Shown piece after piece: positions 44,285-52,595 of a DNA stretch of 52,729 bases. The notes below the pieces were generated by a model. That model was not told where the DNA came from. It saw only the letters and a list, made by a program, of their open reading frames with translations, and did not search any database. Each line of letters begins with the position of its first letter. Position 1 is the stretch's first letter. Position numbers and translations under genes: made by a program. This DNA comes from Acetobacterium bakii (GTDB lineage: Bacteria; Bacillota; Clostridia; Eubacteriales; Eubacteriaceae), in NCBI RefSeq assembly GCF_001263355.1, contig NZ_LGYO01000017.1, forward strand, positions 39,703-92,431. The letters are read 5' to 3'.

Positions 44285-45082
44285 CTAATCTCTTAAAAAT
44301 TTTCCTTTAGTATAATTAAAAACCGGTCCATCCAGGCAAACATAAGTATCATCAATTTTACAATGCCCGCATTTGCCAATGCCGCAGCACATTTTTCGTT
44401 CCTGGGAGATCCAGAGATTTTCTTCTTTAAAACCAATTTTAATGAGTTCGGCAATGGTACACTTCATCATCATGGGGGGACCCACTACAATTCCAACGGC
44501 GTTTTCAATATTTTTAATGGGGATATCCGGGATATATTGGGTAACCATGCCGCATTTCCCGCAATAGCCATCATCAGGAGTATCAACGGTCATAATGACG
44601 TTGAGGTTATCTTCCCATTTTGCGAAGTCGTTTTTAAATAAAATGTCCTTGGGAGATTTAAAACCGACCAGAAGAGTGAAGCCTTTGGTGTCCTTGGGGT
44701 TAGCAGAGAAATAATCCACAAGACCCTTAACCGGGGAAAGACCGGTACCACCTGCGACCAGGAGAATTTCCTTATCCAGATAATTTTGGATGTCAAAACC
44801 ATTACCATAGGGTCCCCGGAGAAAAAGGGTATCGCCAACATAATTTTCAAAGATCTCATCAGTGACCTTTCCCACCCGGCGGATGGTCAGATCGACGGTA
44901 TCTTTTCCGATGCCACTCACAGAAATTGGGGCCTCCCCAAATTTTGGCAGAGAAACTTCAAAAAATTGTCCGGGGTTCACATTCCCTGAATAAGTCATTC
45001 GAAAGGTATATTCAATGTCGGTATGTTTAATAACCTCTTTAATTTCGGATAGAAAAGGAATATAAGGATTGATATCAGTCAT
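44285..45082 (-). CDS. asrB: Anaerobic sulfite reductase subunit B (FAD/NAD and 2Fe-2S)
   Basis: 265-residue ferredoxin-NADP reductase-type subunit. The FAD-binding part shows RGPYGNGFD, the NAD-binding part LLVAGGTGLSPVKGL, and the C-terminal cysteine cluster CCGIGKCGHCKIDDTYVC binds a 2Fe-2S as in PyrK. It passes electrons from NAD(P)H towards AsrC. The ATG follows directly on the asrA TAA with the ribosome site AAGGAGGAAAA inside the end of asrA, so expression is coupled. Confidence 0.93.
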   Translation of the reverse strand: MTDINPYIPFLSEIKEVIKHTDIEYTFRMTYSGNVNPGQFFEVSLPKFGEAPISVSGIGKDTVDLTIRRVGKVTDEIFENYVGDTLFLRGPYGNGFDIQNYLDKEILLVAGGTGLSPVKGLVDYFSANPKDTKGFTLLVGFKSPKDILFKNDFAKWEDNLNVIMTVDTPDDGYCGKCGMVTQYIPDIPIKNIENAVGIVVGPPMMMKCTIAELIKIGFKEENLWISQERKMCCGIGKCGHCKIDDTYVCLDGPVFNYTKGKFLRD

Positions 45083-46084
45083 TTAGTTTTCCTCCTTTAC
45101 AAGGGTATTGAGTTTATTGATGCAGTTGGAGAAAGAAATATACTCGGGACACACATCATCACAGCGGCCACAGCCAATGCACATTTGAGTGCCAAAACGT
45201 TTTTTATAATCGTTGATTTTGTGCATCACCTTAAAGCGCATGCGTTGTCCTTTATTATCCCGAAAAGCGTGTCCGCCGGCCATATCGGTATAACCATCCA
45301 CGTGACAGGAAGCCCACACTCGGCGGCGTTCTCCGGCTTTACCGTTATCCGTATAAAAAATATCCTGCATGGTAAAACAGGTGCAGGTGGGACAGACGAA
45401 GTTGCAGCGGCCGCAGGCAATACAGCGGTTGGCGTAGTCTTCCCAAAATGGCGAATCAATTACAGATTGAGGGATCGCCTCGGGGATTTCCACCACTGTT
45501 TTATTCTGGCTCACAGCATCGGGAATAACCTGAATCTCTGGCATTTCGGCTAAAGCAGTATCCAGCAAATCCCAATGGCTGTCGATAAGTACATTTTGGC
45601 CGTCAATCTTTAGGTAGGCATCGTAATCATCGCTTTGGTTGGTGCCCATGGAAACACAGAAGCAATTTTCAAAGGAGTCTTCACAACCCATGAGAATGAA
45701 CTTGGTGTTGTCTCGAAGGCGCTTATAATAGGTGTCAACGGCGCCGTTTTTGAGATAAATGGTATCCATGCGCTTAAGACCGTGAAGATCACAGCTTCGC
45801 AAAAAGACAATGGCGCCTGAATGGGGAGCATCCGCTTCCTTCATTTCATTCTCGGTAAAATAAAACAGAGTTTCAGAAATAGGCAGCAAAACTTCCTTAA
45901 ACGAATAATTCGATTTCTCTTTAAATTCAATGTCATCTAAGGTTGTGACTTCACCATATCGAATGGTATCAACATGTGCAAATGTTCCATCGCCTACATA
46001 TCGTCGTGGTCCATAAATCTTATATTTTTTTGACAATTCCGTCAGTATTGCATTCATTTTATCTTGATTAATTTGATAACCCAT
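45083..46084 (-). CDS. asrA: Anaerobic sulfite reductase subunit A (4Fe-4S)
   Basis: 333-residue electron-transfer subunit. Two 4Fe-4S motifs are visible: CIACGRCNFVCPTCTC (~residue 222) and CIGCGRCDDVCPEY (~300), plus a CHVDGYTDMAGG linker. Length and layout match AsrA, which also resembles the beta subunit of group 3 hydrogenases. AAGGAGAAA precedes the ATG. First gene of asrABC; expression is probably activated by a CRP/FNR-type protein bound at 46145-46160. Confidence 0.93.
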   Translation of the reverse strand: MGYQINQDKMNAILTELSKKYKIYGPRRYVGDGTFAHVDTIRYGEVTTLDDIEFKEKSNYSFKEVLLPISETLFYFTENEMKEADAPHSGAIVFLRSCDLHGLKRMDTIYLKNGAVDTYYKRLRDNTKFILMGCEDSFENCFCVSMGTNQSDDYDAYLKIDGQNVLIDSHWDLLDTALAEMPEIQVIPDAVSQNKTVVEIPEAIPQSVIDSPFWEDYANRCIACGRCNFVCPTCTCFTMQDIFYTDNGKAGERRRVWASCHVDGYTDMAGGHAFRDNKGQRMRFKVMHKINDYKKRFGTQMCIGCGRCDDVCPEYISFSNCINKLNTLVKEEN

Positions 46085-46117
46085 ACAGCATTTCTCCTTA
46101 ATATTGTGTTTTTATTA

Positions 46118-46160
46118 ATTATATCCTTAAATAAAAATGGTCGCTGTGATAAATGTCACA
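46118..46160 (-). promoter_or_regulatory. asrA promoter with CRP/FNR-type activator site at -41.5
   Basis: TATAAT at 46118-46123 (minus strand) without a -35 element. TGTGA-N6-TCACA at 46145-46160 is the consensus of the CRP/FNR family (HcpR-like regulators use TTGTGA-N6-TCACAA). If transcription starts at 46111, the site centre is at -41.5, the class II activator position. Confidence 0.72.
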
Positions 46161-46167
46161 ACGACCA
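46138..46167 (-). terminator. Intrinsic terminator of the flavoprotein operon
   Basis: 12-bp stem (TGGTCG...CGACCA, one G-U pair), 6-nt loop, T-run on the minus strand. It contains the CRP/FNR-type site. Confidence 0.8.
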
Positions 46168-46250
46168 AAGATATAGGGTAAATTTTGTGTTTATCAGCAG
46201 TTTCATACTTGAAACGCTAAAGAGGCATTTGAAATATGAAGCGGTATGAT

Positions 46251-47714
46251 TTATTCATGTTCATGTTTTAATATATAATCCACAATCTCGTTTTTGCCAA
46301 CCCTGTTTACGCCGCTATGCTCAATATCAAAGGAAGGATCAATTTCATAGCCCAGCTCTTTTTCCATAACCGCAGCGACACGGGGACGACAGAAAGTGCC
46401 CTGACACCAGCCTGCGCCGGAACGGGTTCGGCGCTTAACACCATCGATGGTTGTTACCGGTATCCCCCGGTTCATTGCGTCGATGATGGTACCTTCAGTT
46501 ATTTGTTCACACCGACAAATAATTTTCTGGGGATTTGATTCCATATCGATGAGGGGCTGGATTTCTTTCATGGGTTTTAGTTCTGTTCGGGTAATGACAG
46601 GTGCTCGATAGGGATTAAAGCTTGGGTTTTCAACCATAAAACAGCCTTCGTTTTTTAGAATATCCAACACCATATCGGCAATAGCAGGTGAAGAGGTAAG
46701 GCCCGGTGACTGAATTCCCGCACAATTAATAAATCCCTTGACCCCAGTGGCCTCAATGATAAAATCATCAGTAGAACTGATGGAACGAACGCCGGTAAAG
46801 CTTCTGATAAATTGTTTGATATTTAATTTGCTGGTAGTATGTTTTGCCTCATTGAAAATTTTCAGTAAGCGTTCGGCATGGGTTGATTTATCGTCAGTAT
46901 CCTGATTAACCGCATCCGGACCAATGAGAAGGTTGCCATGATAGGTTGGCGTTACTAATATTCCTTTACCTAATTTTGTAGGCATTTGGAAAAGCACTTT
47001 ATTAATAATTGAACCCGATCCCCGGACCATAACCATGTACTCACCGGTACGTGGGGTGATTTGAAAATAATCAGCGCCAACCATGGCTGAAATTACAGCT
47101 GATTGTAAGCCACCGGCATTAATTACATATTTGGCTTTGTGGATTTGGTCATTAGTATCCACTAATTCAAATCCAACATTCGATTGTTTAATGGCTTTAA
47201 TTTCGGTATTTAAAAACAATTCAACGCCATTGGCAACAGCATTTTCGGCTAAAGCGATGGCCATTTCAAAGGGAGAACAAACACCAGCGCCCTTACAGTG
47301 AAGGGCATACTTAACATCGGGATTAACATTGGGTTCCATGGCCATAATCTGGTCATGATCAATAATTTCTAGATCGTCAACGCCATTGGCCAAACCATTT
47401 TCATAAAGATTTTTTAAGGTTTCCAGTTGTTCCTCTTCAAAGGCGAGAACCAGAGAACCGATTTTTTCATAACCAAAATTTAATTCTTTATCTAATTGAT
47501 CAAACTGTTTTCGGCCTTTAAAACAAAGACCGCCTTTTACCTTAGCATGAGATTCGGCAAAGCCTCCATGTACAATGGCAGAATTGGCTTTAGTAGCACC
47601 CATGGAAACATCATTTTCTTTTTCAAAAACTGCAATCGATAATTCGTATCGGCTTAAAGCACGAGCCACAGAAACACCTATGATTCCAGCACCAATAATT
47701 GCAACATCATACAT
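46251..47714 (-). CDS. GlpA-like FAD-dependent oxidoreductase with BFD-type 2Fe-2S domain
   Basis: 487 residues. The N-terminal DAO-type FAD fold begins IIGAGIIGVSVARAL and continues to ~370; the C-terminal domain carries ICRCEQITEG and GWCQGTFC, the four cysteines of a BFD-like 2Fe-2S cluster. The same architecture is found in clostridial GlpA-type glycerol 3-phosphate dehydrogenases and in L-2-hydroxyglutarate-oxidase relatives. The usual partners (a thioredoxin-reductase-like FAD protein and a DUF1667 protein) are missing. AGGAG-like AAGGAGAAAA precedes the start. It is cotranscribed after the asparaginase-like gene (61 nt). Substrate unknown; electrons could go to a ferredoxin-type carrier. 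Confidence 0.87.
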   Translation of the reverse strand: MYDVAIIGAGIIGVSVARALSRYELSIAVFEKENDVSMGATKANSAIVHGGFAESHAKVKGGLCFKGRKQFDQLDKELNFGYEKIGSLVLAFEEEQLETLKNLYENGLANGVDDLEIIDHDQIMAMEPNVNPDVKYALHCKGAGVCSPFEMAIALAENAVANGVELFLNTEIKAIKQSNVGFELVDTNDQIHKAKYVINAGGLQSAVISAMVGADYFQITPRTGEYMVMVRGSGSIINKVLFQMPTKLGKGILVTPTYHGNLLIGPDAVNQDTDDKSTHAERLLKIFNEAKHTTSKLNIKQFIRSFTGVRSISSTDDFIIEATGVKGFINCAGIQSPGLTSSPAIADMVLDILKNEGCFMVENPSFNPYRAPVITRTELKPMKEIQPLIDMESNPQKIICRCEQITEGTIIDAMNRGIPVTTIDGVKRRTRSGAGWCQGTFCRPRVAAVMEKELGYEIDPSFDIEHSGVNRVGKNEIVDYILKHEHE

Positions 47715-47775
47715 AATTTTCTCCTTCGTTTGTAAATTTTAAATAAATTCACTCGGGTTTTGTAATATTGTAATA

Positions 47776-48834
47776 TTAAATAACATACCCACTTTCGCAC
47801 TTTTCTCTCACAAATTCGTAGAAAAATTCACGTTTCATATAGTCAATCGGCAAAAATTCCGTTTGATTATAGGCGAAATTAAGCTTAGTAATAGCTGCTT
47901 CAAAAGATATATTCTCAAGCGGAATGGCGCCTGCTTCAATAAGCTGGTGACATGAGGCATAAAGAGGTCCTTTAATATCTTTGTATGAGATCATATAATG
48001 ATCGACCTGGGGATTGTTGCTGATAAATTCCAATAGCGAGGTACCATTGTCTCCGATGACATTTCCACTGCCGCAATGATATTGGGAATGTAGAACGGCT
48101 TTGATTGACTGGGCTTTCAAATCAATGCATCGATAATTAAGTCCGGGATAAGCCCGCAGGCCAAGAATTTGATTGTTAAAGTTTTTGGTCCAGGGGACTA
48201 TATCCGGGGATGGATTATAGAGTTTTAACATACTGGGGTTTTTGGAAGACGGGGTGCAACAGAGGCCTCGGGAATCCAGAATGCCGAGGTGACCGCCAAA
48301 ACTTGAAAAATCATCCTTTAGCCAATCGGCTTCAAGTAATCGTGAGGCCAGATGAACATAAACTTCACCATCACTGTTTTGGTAAATGGCATAAAATCCA
48401 GGGAGTTGCTGATTACAGATGAAATCAACACTGGCTGAAAAATTGACCAGGGCATTGCTCCCGACTTCACCAAGTGCATAGTTAGCGGCTACGAGTACAA
48501 TGGGAATAGTAGGACTGTCAACACCATAACATAAGGCAGCTCCGGTATAAGGAAGGGTGTCGGATCCATGGGCAATGATAACACCGGTATAGTTTACCAG
48601 GTTAAATTTTTCAAGAGTGTTTATAATCTGGAGCCAATGTTTAGGCTCGGCATTTTCGCTAAGGATGTTAAAAGGCCGGGACACTTCAAAATCAACTAAT
48701 GGCTTATCGAAATTTTTATATATGGACAATAAATCATCACTGCGTTTGCTGTCCACATCAATACAGCCATCATTGACTGAACTGCCTATGGTTCCTCCGG
48801 TTAACAATATAAGTATTTTAGGTGGCTTTTCCAT
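47776..48834 (-). CDS. Asparaginase-like protein with altered catalytic residues
   Basis: 352 residues of the asparaginase/glutaminase (type I/II) fold: ILLTGGTIGSS with the first nucleophilic threonine Thr15, and AHGSDTLPYTG. By eye, the second active threonine of HGTDT is serine here, and the lysine of the VTKT segment appears to be missing (HLASRLLEAD). The protein lacks a signal peptide and is cytoplasmic. A separate terminator and TATAAT lie between it and the RACo-type gene upstream, so it probably starts its own transcript with the flavoprotein. L-asparagine is not a safe substrate assignment; an amidase or related role is possible. Confidence 0.75.
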   Translation of the reverse strand: MEKPPKILILLTGGTIGSSVNDGCIDVDSKRSDDLLSIYKNFDKPLVDFEVSRPFNILSENAEPKHWLQIINTLEKFNLVNYTGVIIAHGSDTLPYTGAALCYGVDSPTIPIVLVAANYALGEVGSNALVNFSASVDFICNQQLPGFYAIYQNSDGEVYVHLASRLLEADWLKDDFSSFGGHLGILDSRGLCCTPSSKNPSMLKLYNPSPDIVPWTKNFNNQILGLRAYPGLNYRCIDLKAQSIKAVLHSQYHCGSGNVIGDNGTSLLEFISNNPQVDHYMISYKDIKGPLYASCHQLIEAGAIPLENISFEAAITKLNFAYNQTEFLPIDYMKREFFYEFVREKCESGYVI

Positions 48835-48895
48835 TAAAGTTTATCCTTTCACCGATTTTAAAAGCATTATAGCACCAATTGGTCTAAAGAAAAAT

Positions 48896-48933
48896 AAAAA
48901 AAGCAAACAACTGCTATTTAGTTGTTTGCTTTT
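48896..48933 (-). terminator. Intrinsic terminator after RACo-type gene
   Basis: 14-bp stem AAAAGCAAACAACT with its complement, 7-nt loop, T-run on the minus strand. A TATAAT for the asparaginase-like gene lies 40 nt beyond. Confidence 0.85.
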
Positions 48934-48950
48934 ATTAATGAAGTTTTGTG

Positions 48951-50747
48951 TTAGATCAGCATATTTTTACCAAGGGTGGTATTCATCATATAAGCATTTG
49001 AAAATTCAGGGTCGGTTGCCAGTTCCACATGAGTTGTAACTCCTGGAATTCGTTCACATTGAATAATTTCTTCTTTAGATAAAAGAAAAAGTTGGACGCC
49101 AGTACCGGCTCCATTTCCGATGGAACGAATGGGAACATCATCTATTTTAGGAAGCAGACCAATGAACTGGGCATTATTCACATCGATATAGTTCCCAAAA
49201 GCACCTGCCAGAACAACCTCTTTGAGCTGATGACCTTCGATGCCAAAATGCTTAGTCAATAAACAGCATCCTGTATAAATAGCAGCCTTTGCCAATTGAA
49301 CCTGACGAACATCCTTTTGAGTTATGATCATTTCATTTCCATTGGGGTTTTCATCCTTTGAAACAATGACAAAGTATCGCTGTCCGGTTTCATCGATACC
49401 AAAACGATCTTTAAAGGGATGATCATCAAGATCTTTACCTTTAATAAAATTCCCTCGGGCATAAACCAGGCCTTCGCGGAGAAGCAAGGCGATGGCATCA
49501 ATAATTCCAGAACCGCAAAAGCCAAGAGGAGCACCATTTCCAATAACCTGACACTTGATTTTATTGTCGATCAAGGTAATCTTTTCAATGGCTCCGGTTG
49601 TGCCACGCATGCCCATATGGATGCCAGCTCCTTCCAAGGCAGGACCACAGGCAGTAGAGGCAACGGAAAATCGATGATGGTTACCAACAGCAATTTCACC
49701 ATTTGTCCCAAGATCAATCATTAAACGCAAATTTTCATCCCGGGGAAGCCCAAGAAGTACAGCTGTGGTATCGGCGCCAACAAATCCGCCAAGTAAGGGC
49801 AGAAATGTGATCCGGCCAAATGAATTCATGCTAATATTAAGTTCTGAGGCAGTCAGCGTCACCATATCTTTGGAAATGCCGGTGAATGGCGAGAGACCTA
49901 AATGATGAGGATTTAATCCTAGAAAAAGATGCGACATCGTGCTGTTACCGCAGAAAACACAATCATAAATTGCTTCGGTTTCAATGTCAGAGTCTTTACA
50001 AAGATTATTTAAAATCATGTTTACAGTTTCTATGATAGAGTTGTGAATTTTTTTAAGATCTTCAGCAGAACCTGATGCGAATTCAATTCGGCTGATAACA
50101 TCACCACCAAAGGAAATTTGTTTGTTTAAGGTTGAGTATTGATTGACAAGGACACCGGTGGTTAAATCATATAAGTAACCAACAACTGATGTGGTTCCAA
50201 TATCAAAAGCAACACCATAGGCAGTAAATGGCGTATCACCTGGTATCAAGTCGATAATTTCTTCATTAAATACAAGAAAGCTTAAAAGGTTTTTATCCTT
50301 TAAATGAAAAACCTGAGGAATTTTTTTCAGAATATTCAGAGAATGAATATTTACCGGTAAATCCAATGCTTCACGGATAGTTTCCAAATCGAAAGAGCAC
50401 ATATCCGTTTTAAGATTGGTATAGGGAATTGAAAATATCTTAATTCGGGGATTAAAAGGCAATGTGGCGTTGGCACTGGTTTCCAAAATTTGGCTTAACG
50501 CAGCCTCTTTTGAAATAAGAATCTGCATATTTTCAGAAACGGGATGCTGACAACTTAATACTTCTATAATATGACCATTTTCACGAATGGTAACGAGACA
50601 TTTTTTACAGGTACCTTTTCCACCGCAAACAAGGTTTTGGGGAAAACCTGCAAGAGCACAGGCATCAGCAACAGTTTTATTGTCCTCAATTGAGATGGTT
50701 TTGTCTAAAAAAGGGAAAATAACATGAATATTTTTTTGAATTGACAT
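48951..50747 (-). CDS. RACo-type ATP-dependent reductive activator of corrinoid proteins (DUF4445 family)
   Basis: 598 residues. N-terminal 2Fe-2S ferredoxin domain with Cys41, Cys47, Cys50 (CGGKGTCKKC) and Cys66; a linker domain; then a C-terminal ASKHA-type ATPase with FDIGTTSVVGYLYD, MIDLGTNGEI and GAFGNYIDV. Proteins of this type (RACo, RamA-like activators of O-demethylases) reduce inactive cob(II)alamin to cob(I)alamin using ATP. It should serve the corrinoid protein encoded at 40465. AAAGGA precedes the start. It is divergent from the second MtrH-type gene and ends at its own terminator. Confidence 0.93.
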   Translation of the reverse strand: MSIQKNIHVIFPFLDKTISIEDNKTVADACALAGFPQNLVCGGKGTCKKCLVTIRENGHIIEVLSCQHPVSENMQILISKEAALSQILETSANATLPFNPRIKIFSIPYTNLKTDMCSFDLETIREALDLPVNIHSLNILKKIPQVFHLKDKNLLSFLVFNEEIIDLIPGDTPFTAYGVAFDIGTTSVVGYLYDLTTGVLVNQYSTLNKQISFGGDVISRIEFASGSAEDLKKIHNSIIETVNMILNNLCKDSDIETEAIYDCVFCGNSTMSHLFLGLNPHHLGLSPFTGISKDMVTLTASELNISMNSFGRITFLPLLGGFVGADTTAVLLGLPRDENLRLMIDLGTNGEIAVGNHHRFSVASTACGPALEGAGIHMGMRGTTGAIEKITLIDNKIKCQVIGNGAPLGFCGSGIIDAIALLLREGLVYARGNFIKGKDLDDHPFKDRFGIDETGQRYFVIVSKDENPNGNEMIITQKDVRQVQLAKAAIYTGCCLLTKHFGIEGHQLKEVVLAGAFGNYIDVNNAQFIGLLPKIDDVPIRSIGNGAGTGVQLFLLSKEEIIQCERIPGVTTHVELATDPEFSNAYMMNTTLGKNMLI

Positions 50748-50812
50748 AAATTCGTCCTTTCTTTTTATAAAATATTAAAATATTCTATAAATCTGCAATT
50801 ATTATTGATAAT

Positions 50813-50841
50813 ATTATACTCCTTTTGAAGATGTTTTACAA
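50813..50841 (-). promoter_or_regulatory. Promoter of the RACo-type gene
   Basis: Minus strand: TTGTAA, 17-nt spacer, TATAAT; leader about 60 nt. Confidence 0.7.
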
Positions 50842-50877
50842 GAAAAGAGGAAAATTCAGTACGATTTTATAAAAATA

Positions 50878-50906
50878 TTGACAAAGAATAAAGAAGGTGA
50901 TAATCT
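50878..50906 (+). promoter_or_regulatory. Promoter P1 of the second MtrH-type gene
   Basis: TTGACA, 17-nt spacer, TAATCT. It shares AAAAATATTGACAA and GTGATAATCTAAAA exactly with P2 at 52059. Confidence 0.85.
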
Positions 50907-50915
50907 AAAAGTATA

Positions 50916-50948
50916 AATGTATGTACATGTTTAACATGTACATACATT
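50916..50948. promoter_or_regulatory. Operator palindrome at the P1 start point
   Basis: Perfect 14-bp arms (50916-50929 and 50935-50948, AATGTATGTACATG) with spacer TTTAA, lying right after the -10. No T-run follows, so an operator is favoured over a terminator. Confidence 0.75.
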
Positions 50949-50997
50949 ATGAAATACTAAATAAATTTGAAATCGATAACAAACAAGGAGGTTTATT

Positions 50998-51804
50998 GTG
51001 ATTATTATTGGGGAAAAAATTAATGGTACCATTCCGGTTGTCAAGGAAGCCATTGAAAAAAGAGATGCTGCATTTATTGCAGATCGTGCTGTTAAGCAGG
51101 CGGAAGCGGGTGCTGATTTTATTGATGTGTGCGCAAGCACGGCACCTGAACTTGAAATAGAAGCCTTAAAATGGTTAATGAGTGTTGTTCAGGATGCAAC
51201 GGACACACCACTTTGCATTGATAGTCCAAATCCAAATGTCATTGAATCAGTATTCAAATATGCTAATAAACCAGGTCTTTTAAATTCAATTTCAGAAGAG
51301 GGCAATAAATGTGAAGTGCTGCTTCCATTGATGGAAGGAAACACCTGGGAAGTCGTTGGTCTTACCTGTGATAATAGAGGGATTCCTAATGACGTGCAAA
51401 CAAAAGTCGATATTACTCGAATTATGGTCGAAAAAGCTGCTAAGTATGGGGTAACACCTGAACGTATGCATATTGACCCTTGTGTTATGGCATTATCAAC
51501 AGAAAATAGTTCATTGCTTAATTTCGCGCAGGAAATCAAAGAGATTCGAGCGTTATATCCAACCATCCACATTACTTCCGGTTTGAGTAATATTTCATTT
51601 GGATTACCAGTACGGGCGCTGATGAATAAAACATTTATGGCATTGGCGATTCAGGCGGGTATGGACTCTGCAGTGATGGATCCTTTAAACAGAGACATGA
51701 TGGGGACTATTTTCGCAACCTATGCATTGCTTGGAAAAGATAAACATTGCAGAAAATACAGTAAAGCTTTCCGACAGGGAAAAATCGGTCCTGTTGTAAA
51801 ATAA
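50998..51804 (+). CDS. Methyltetrahydrofolate:corrinoid methyltransferase (MtrH/AcsE type), copy 2
   Basis: 268-residue pterin-binding TIM barrel, paralogue of 41184-41987: IIIGEKINGTIPVVKEAI, DVCASTAPE, CIDSPNPNV, LTCDNRGIPN, IDPCVM and GLSNISFGLP. Start is GTG at 50998, 6 nt after AAGGAGG. There is no corrinoid protein or substrate methyltransferase beside it, so it may use a carrier encoded elsewhere or replace copy 1 under other conditions. Its strong promoter with a palindromic operator suggests tight control. Followed by a terminator and, 790 nt on, by fhs, so its product methyl-THF fits the folate branch. Confidence 0.92.
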   Translation: MIIIGEKINGTIPVVKEAIEKRDAAFIADRAVKQAEAGADFIDVCASTAPELEIEALKWLMSVVQDATDTPLCIDSPNPNVIESVFKYANKPGLLNSISEEGNKCEVLLPLMEGNTWEVVGLTCDNRGIPNDVQTKVDITRIMVEKAAKYGVTPERMHIDPCVMALSTENSSLLNFAQEIKEIRALYPTIHITSGLSNISFGLPVRALMNKTFMALAIQAGMDSAVMDPLNRDMMGTIFATYALLGKDKHCRKYSKAFRQGKIGPVVK

Positions 51805-51839
51805 TTAACTATTGAAAACACTCAAAAAAATATAAAAAG

Positions 51840-51879
51840 GAACATCTCTGACGAGTATATCGGGGATGTTCTTTTTTTA
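51840..51879 (+). terminator. Intrinsic terminator after copy-2 methyltransferase
   Basis: GAACATC...GATGTTC stem extended by G-U pairs, then T7. Confidence 0.85.
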
Positions 51880-52058
51880 TATGAAGTTTTTTGGAGAAAT
51901 CATAAATCTTGCACGTTTTAAAGGTGTAAAATATCGACTGATAATTAGCAAGACATGAAAAAATTCAGGGAATAAACAACTAAAAATTACTTGTTCAAAG
52001 ATTGTTTGAGAATTAACAAACAATCAAATGAAATATATTGTCATGAAATGAAAAAATA

Positions 52059-52087
52059 TTGACAATTATGATAAAAAGTGATAATCT
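52059..52087 (+). promoter_or_regulatory. Promoter P2, near-copy of P1
   Basis: TTGACA, 17-nt spacer, TAATCT, followed by TGTATATACA and TATGTAGA in the position of the P1 palindrome. Lies 509 nt before fhs. Confidence 0.7.
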
Positions 52088-52521
52088 AAAATCAAATCTG
52101 TATATACAAGTATGTAGATGATTTCTGCCCCAAGAAGAATCATGATTTGTTTTGCAACTATGGGTAAAAGGAAAAAGACGGAATAGTTGATCGCAAGAAA
52201 GAAGGTGGTGAAAAAAGACATATAAATAAAAGAAATGGTTTTAGAAAGATTAAATGGAAGCAGGAATTTAGCTTAAAAACCATCGGAAAAACAACAATTT
52301 TACAAATATAACAAATTAAGTGACAAAGAAAGACTTATTATGCTTCGGAGATCATCATAAGTGACATAAAATAAATTAAATTAAGATAAAATATTATTTG
52401 CCATCTGAAAAAGAGGTTGAAATCATACGCAGAGTAAAATATTGTTCTGATTATTGATGTCAACCCCGTAAATGTAAACGTTTTTGGATTTTTTCCAGTA
52501 AAAAATTGTCACATTAAATAT

Positions 52522-52550
52522 TTGATTTTTATTACAAAATCATTTATCAT
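52522..52550 (+). promoter_or_regulatory. Proximal fhs promoter
   Basis: TTGATT, 17-nt spacer, TATCAT; leader of about 40 nt with GGAGGA before the ATG. Confidence 0.65.
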
Positions 52551-52595
52551 AAACGTAGATGTTAAAAATTTATCAAACTAAATGGAGGAAATTTT

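Larger units (their letters stand above)
51880..52595. other. Long AT-rich region upstream of fhs
   Basis: 716 nt without a gene I can support. It contains promoter P2 (52059-52087), a second, closer promoter at 52522, and no riboswitch or hairpin that I recognise. A folate- or SAM-type aptamer was looked for by eye and not found. Confidence 0.5.

Noticed and set aside
46203-46242. Imperfect inverted repeat (TTCATA...TATGAA) around the end of the flavoprotein gene
   Set aside because: About 12 of 15 positions with a long loop, and a better terminator follows at 46138.
50916-50948. Intrinsic terminator
   Set aside because: Strong palindrome but no T-run on either strand, and it lies directly after a promoter -10, so an operator is more likely.
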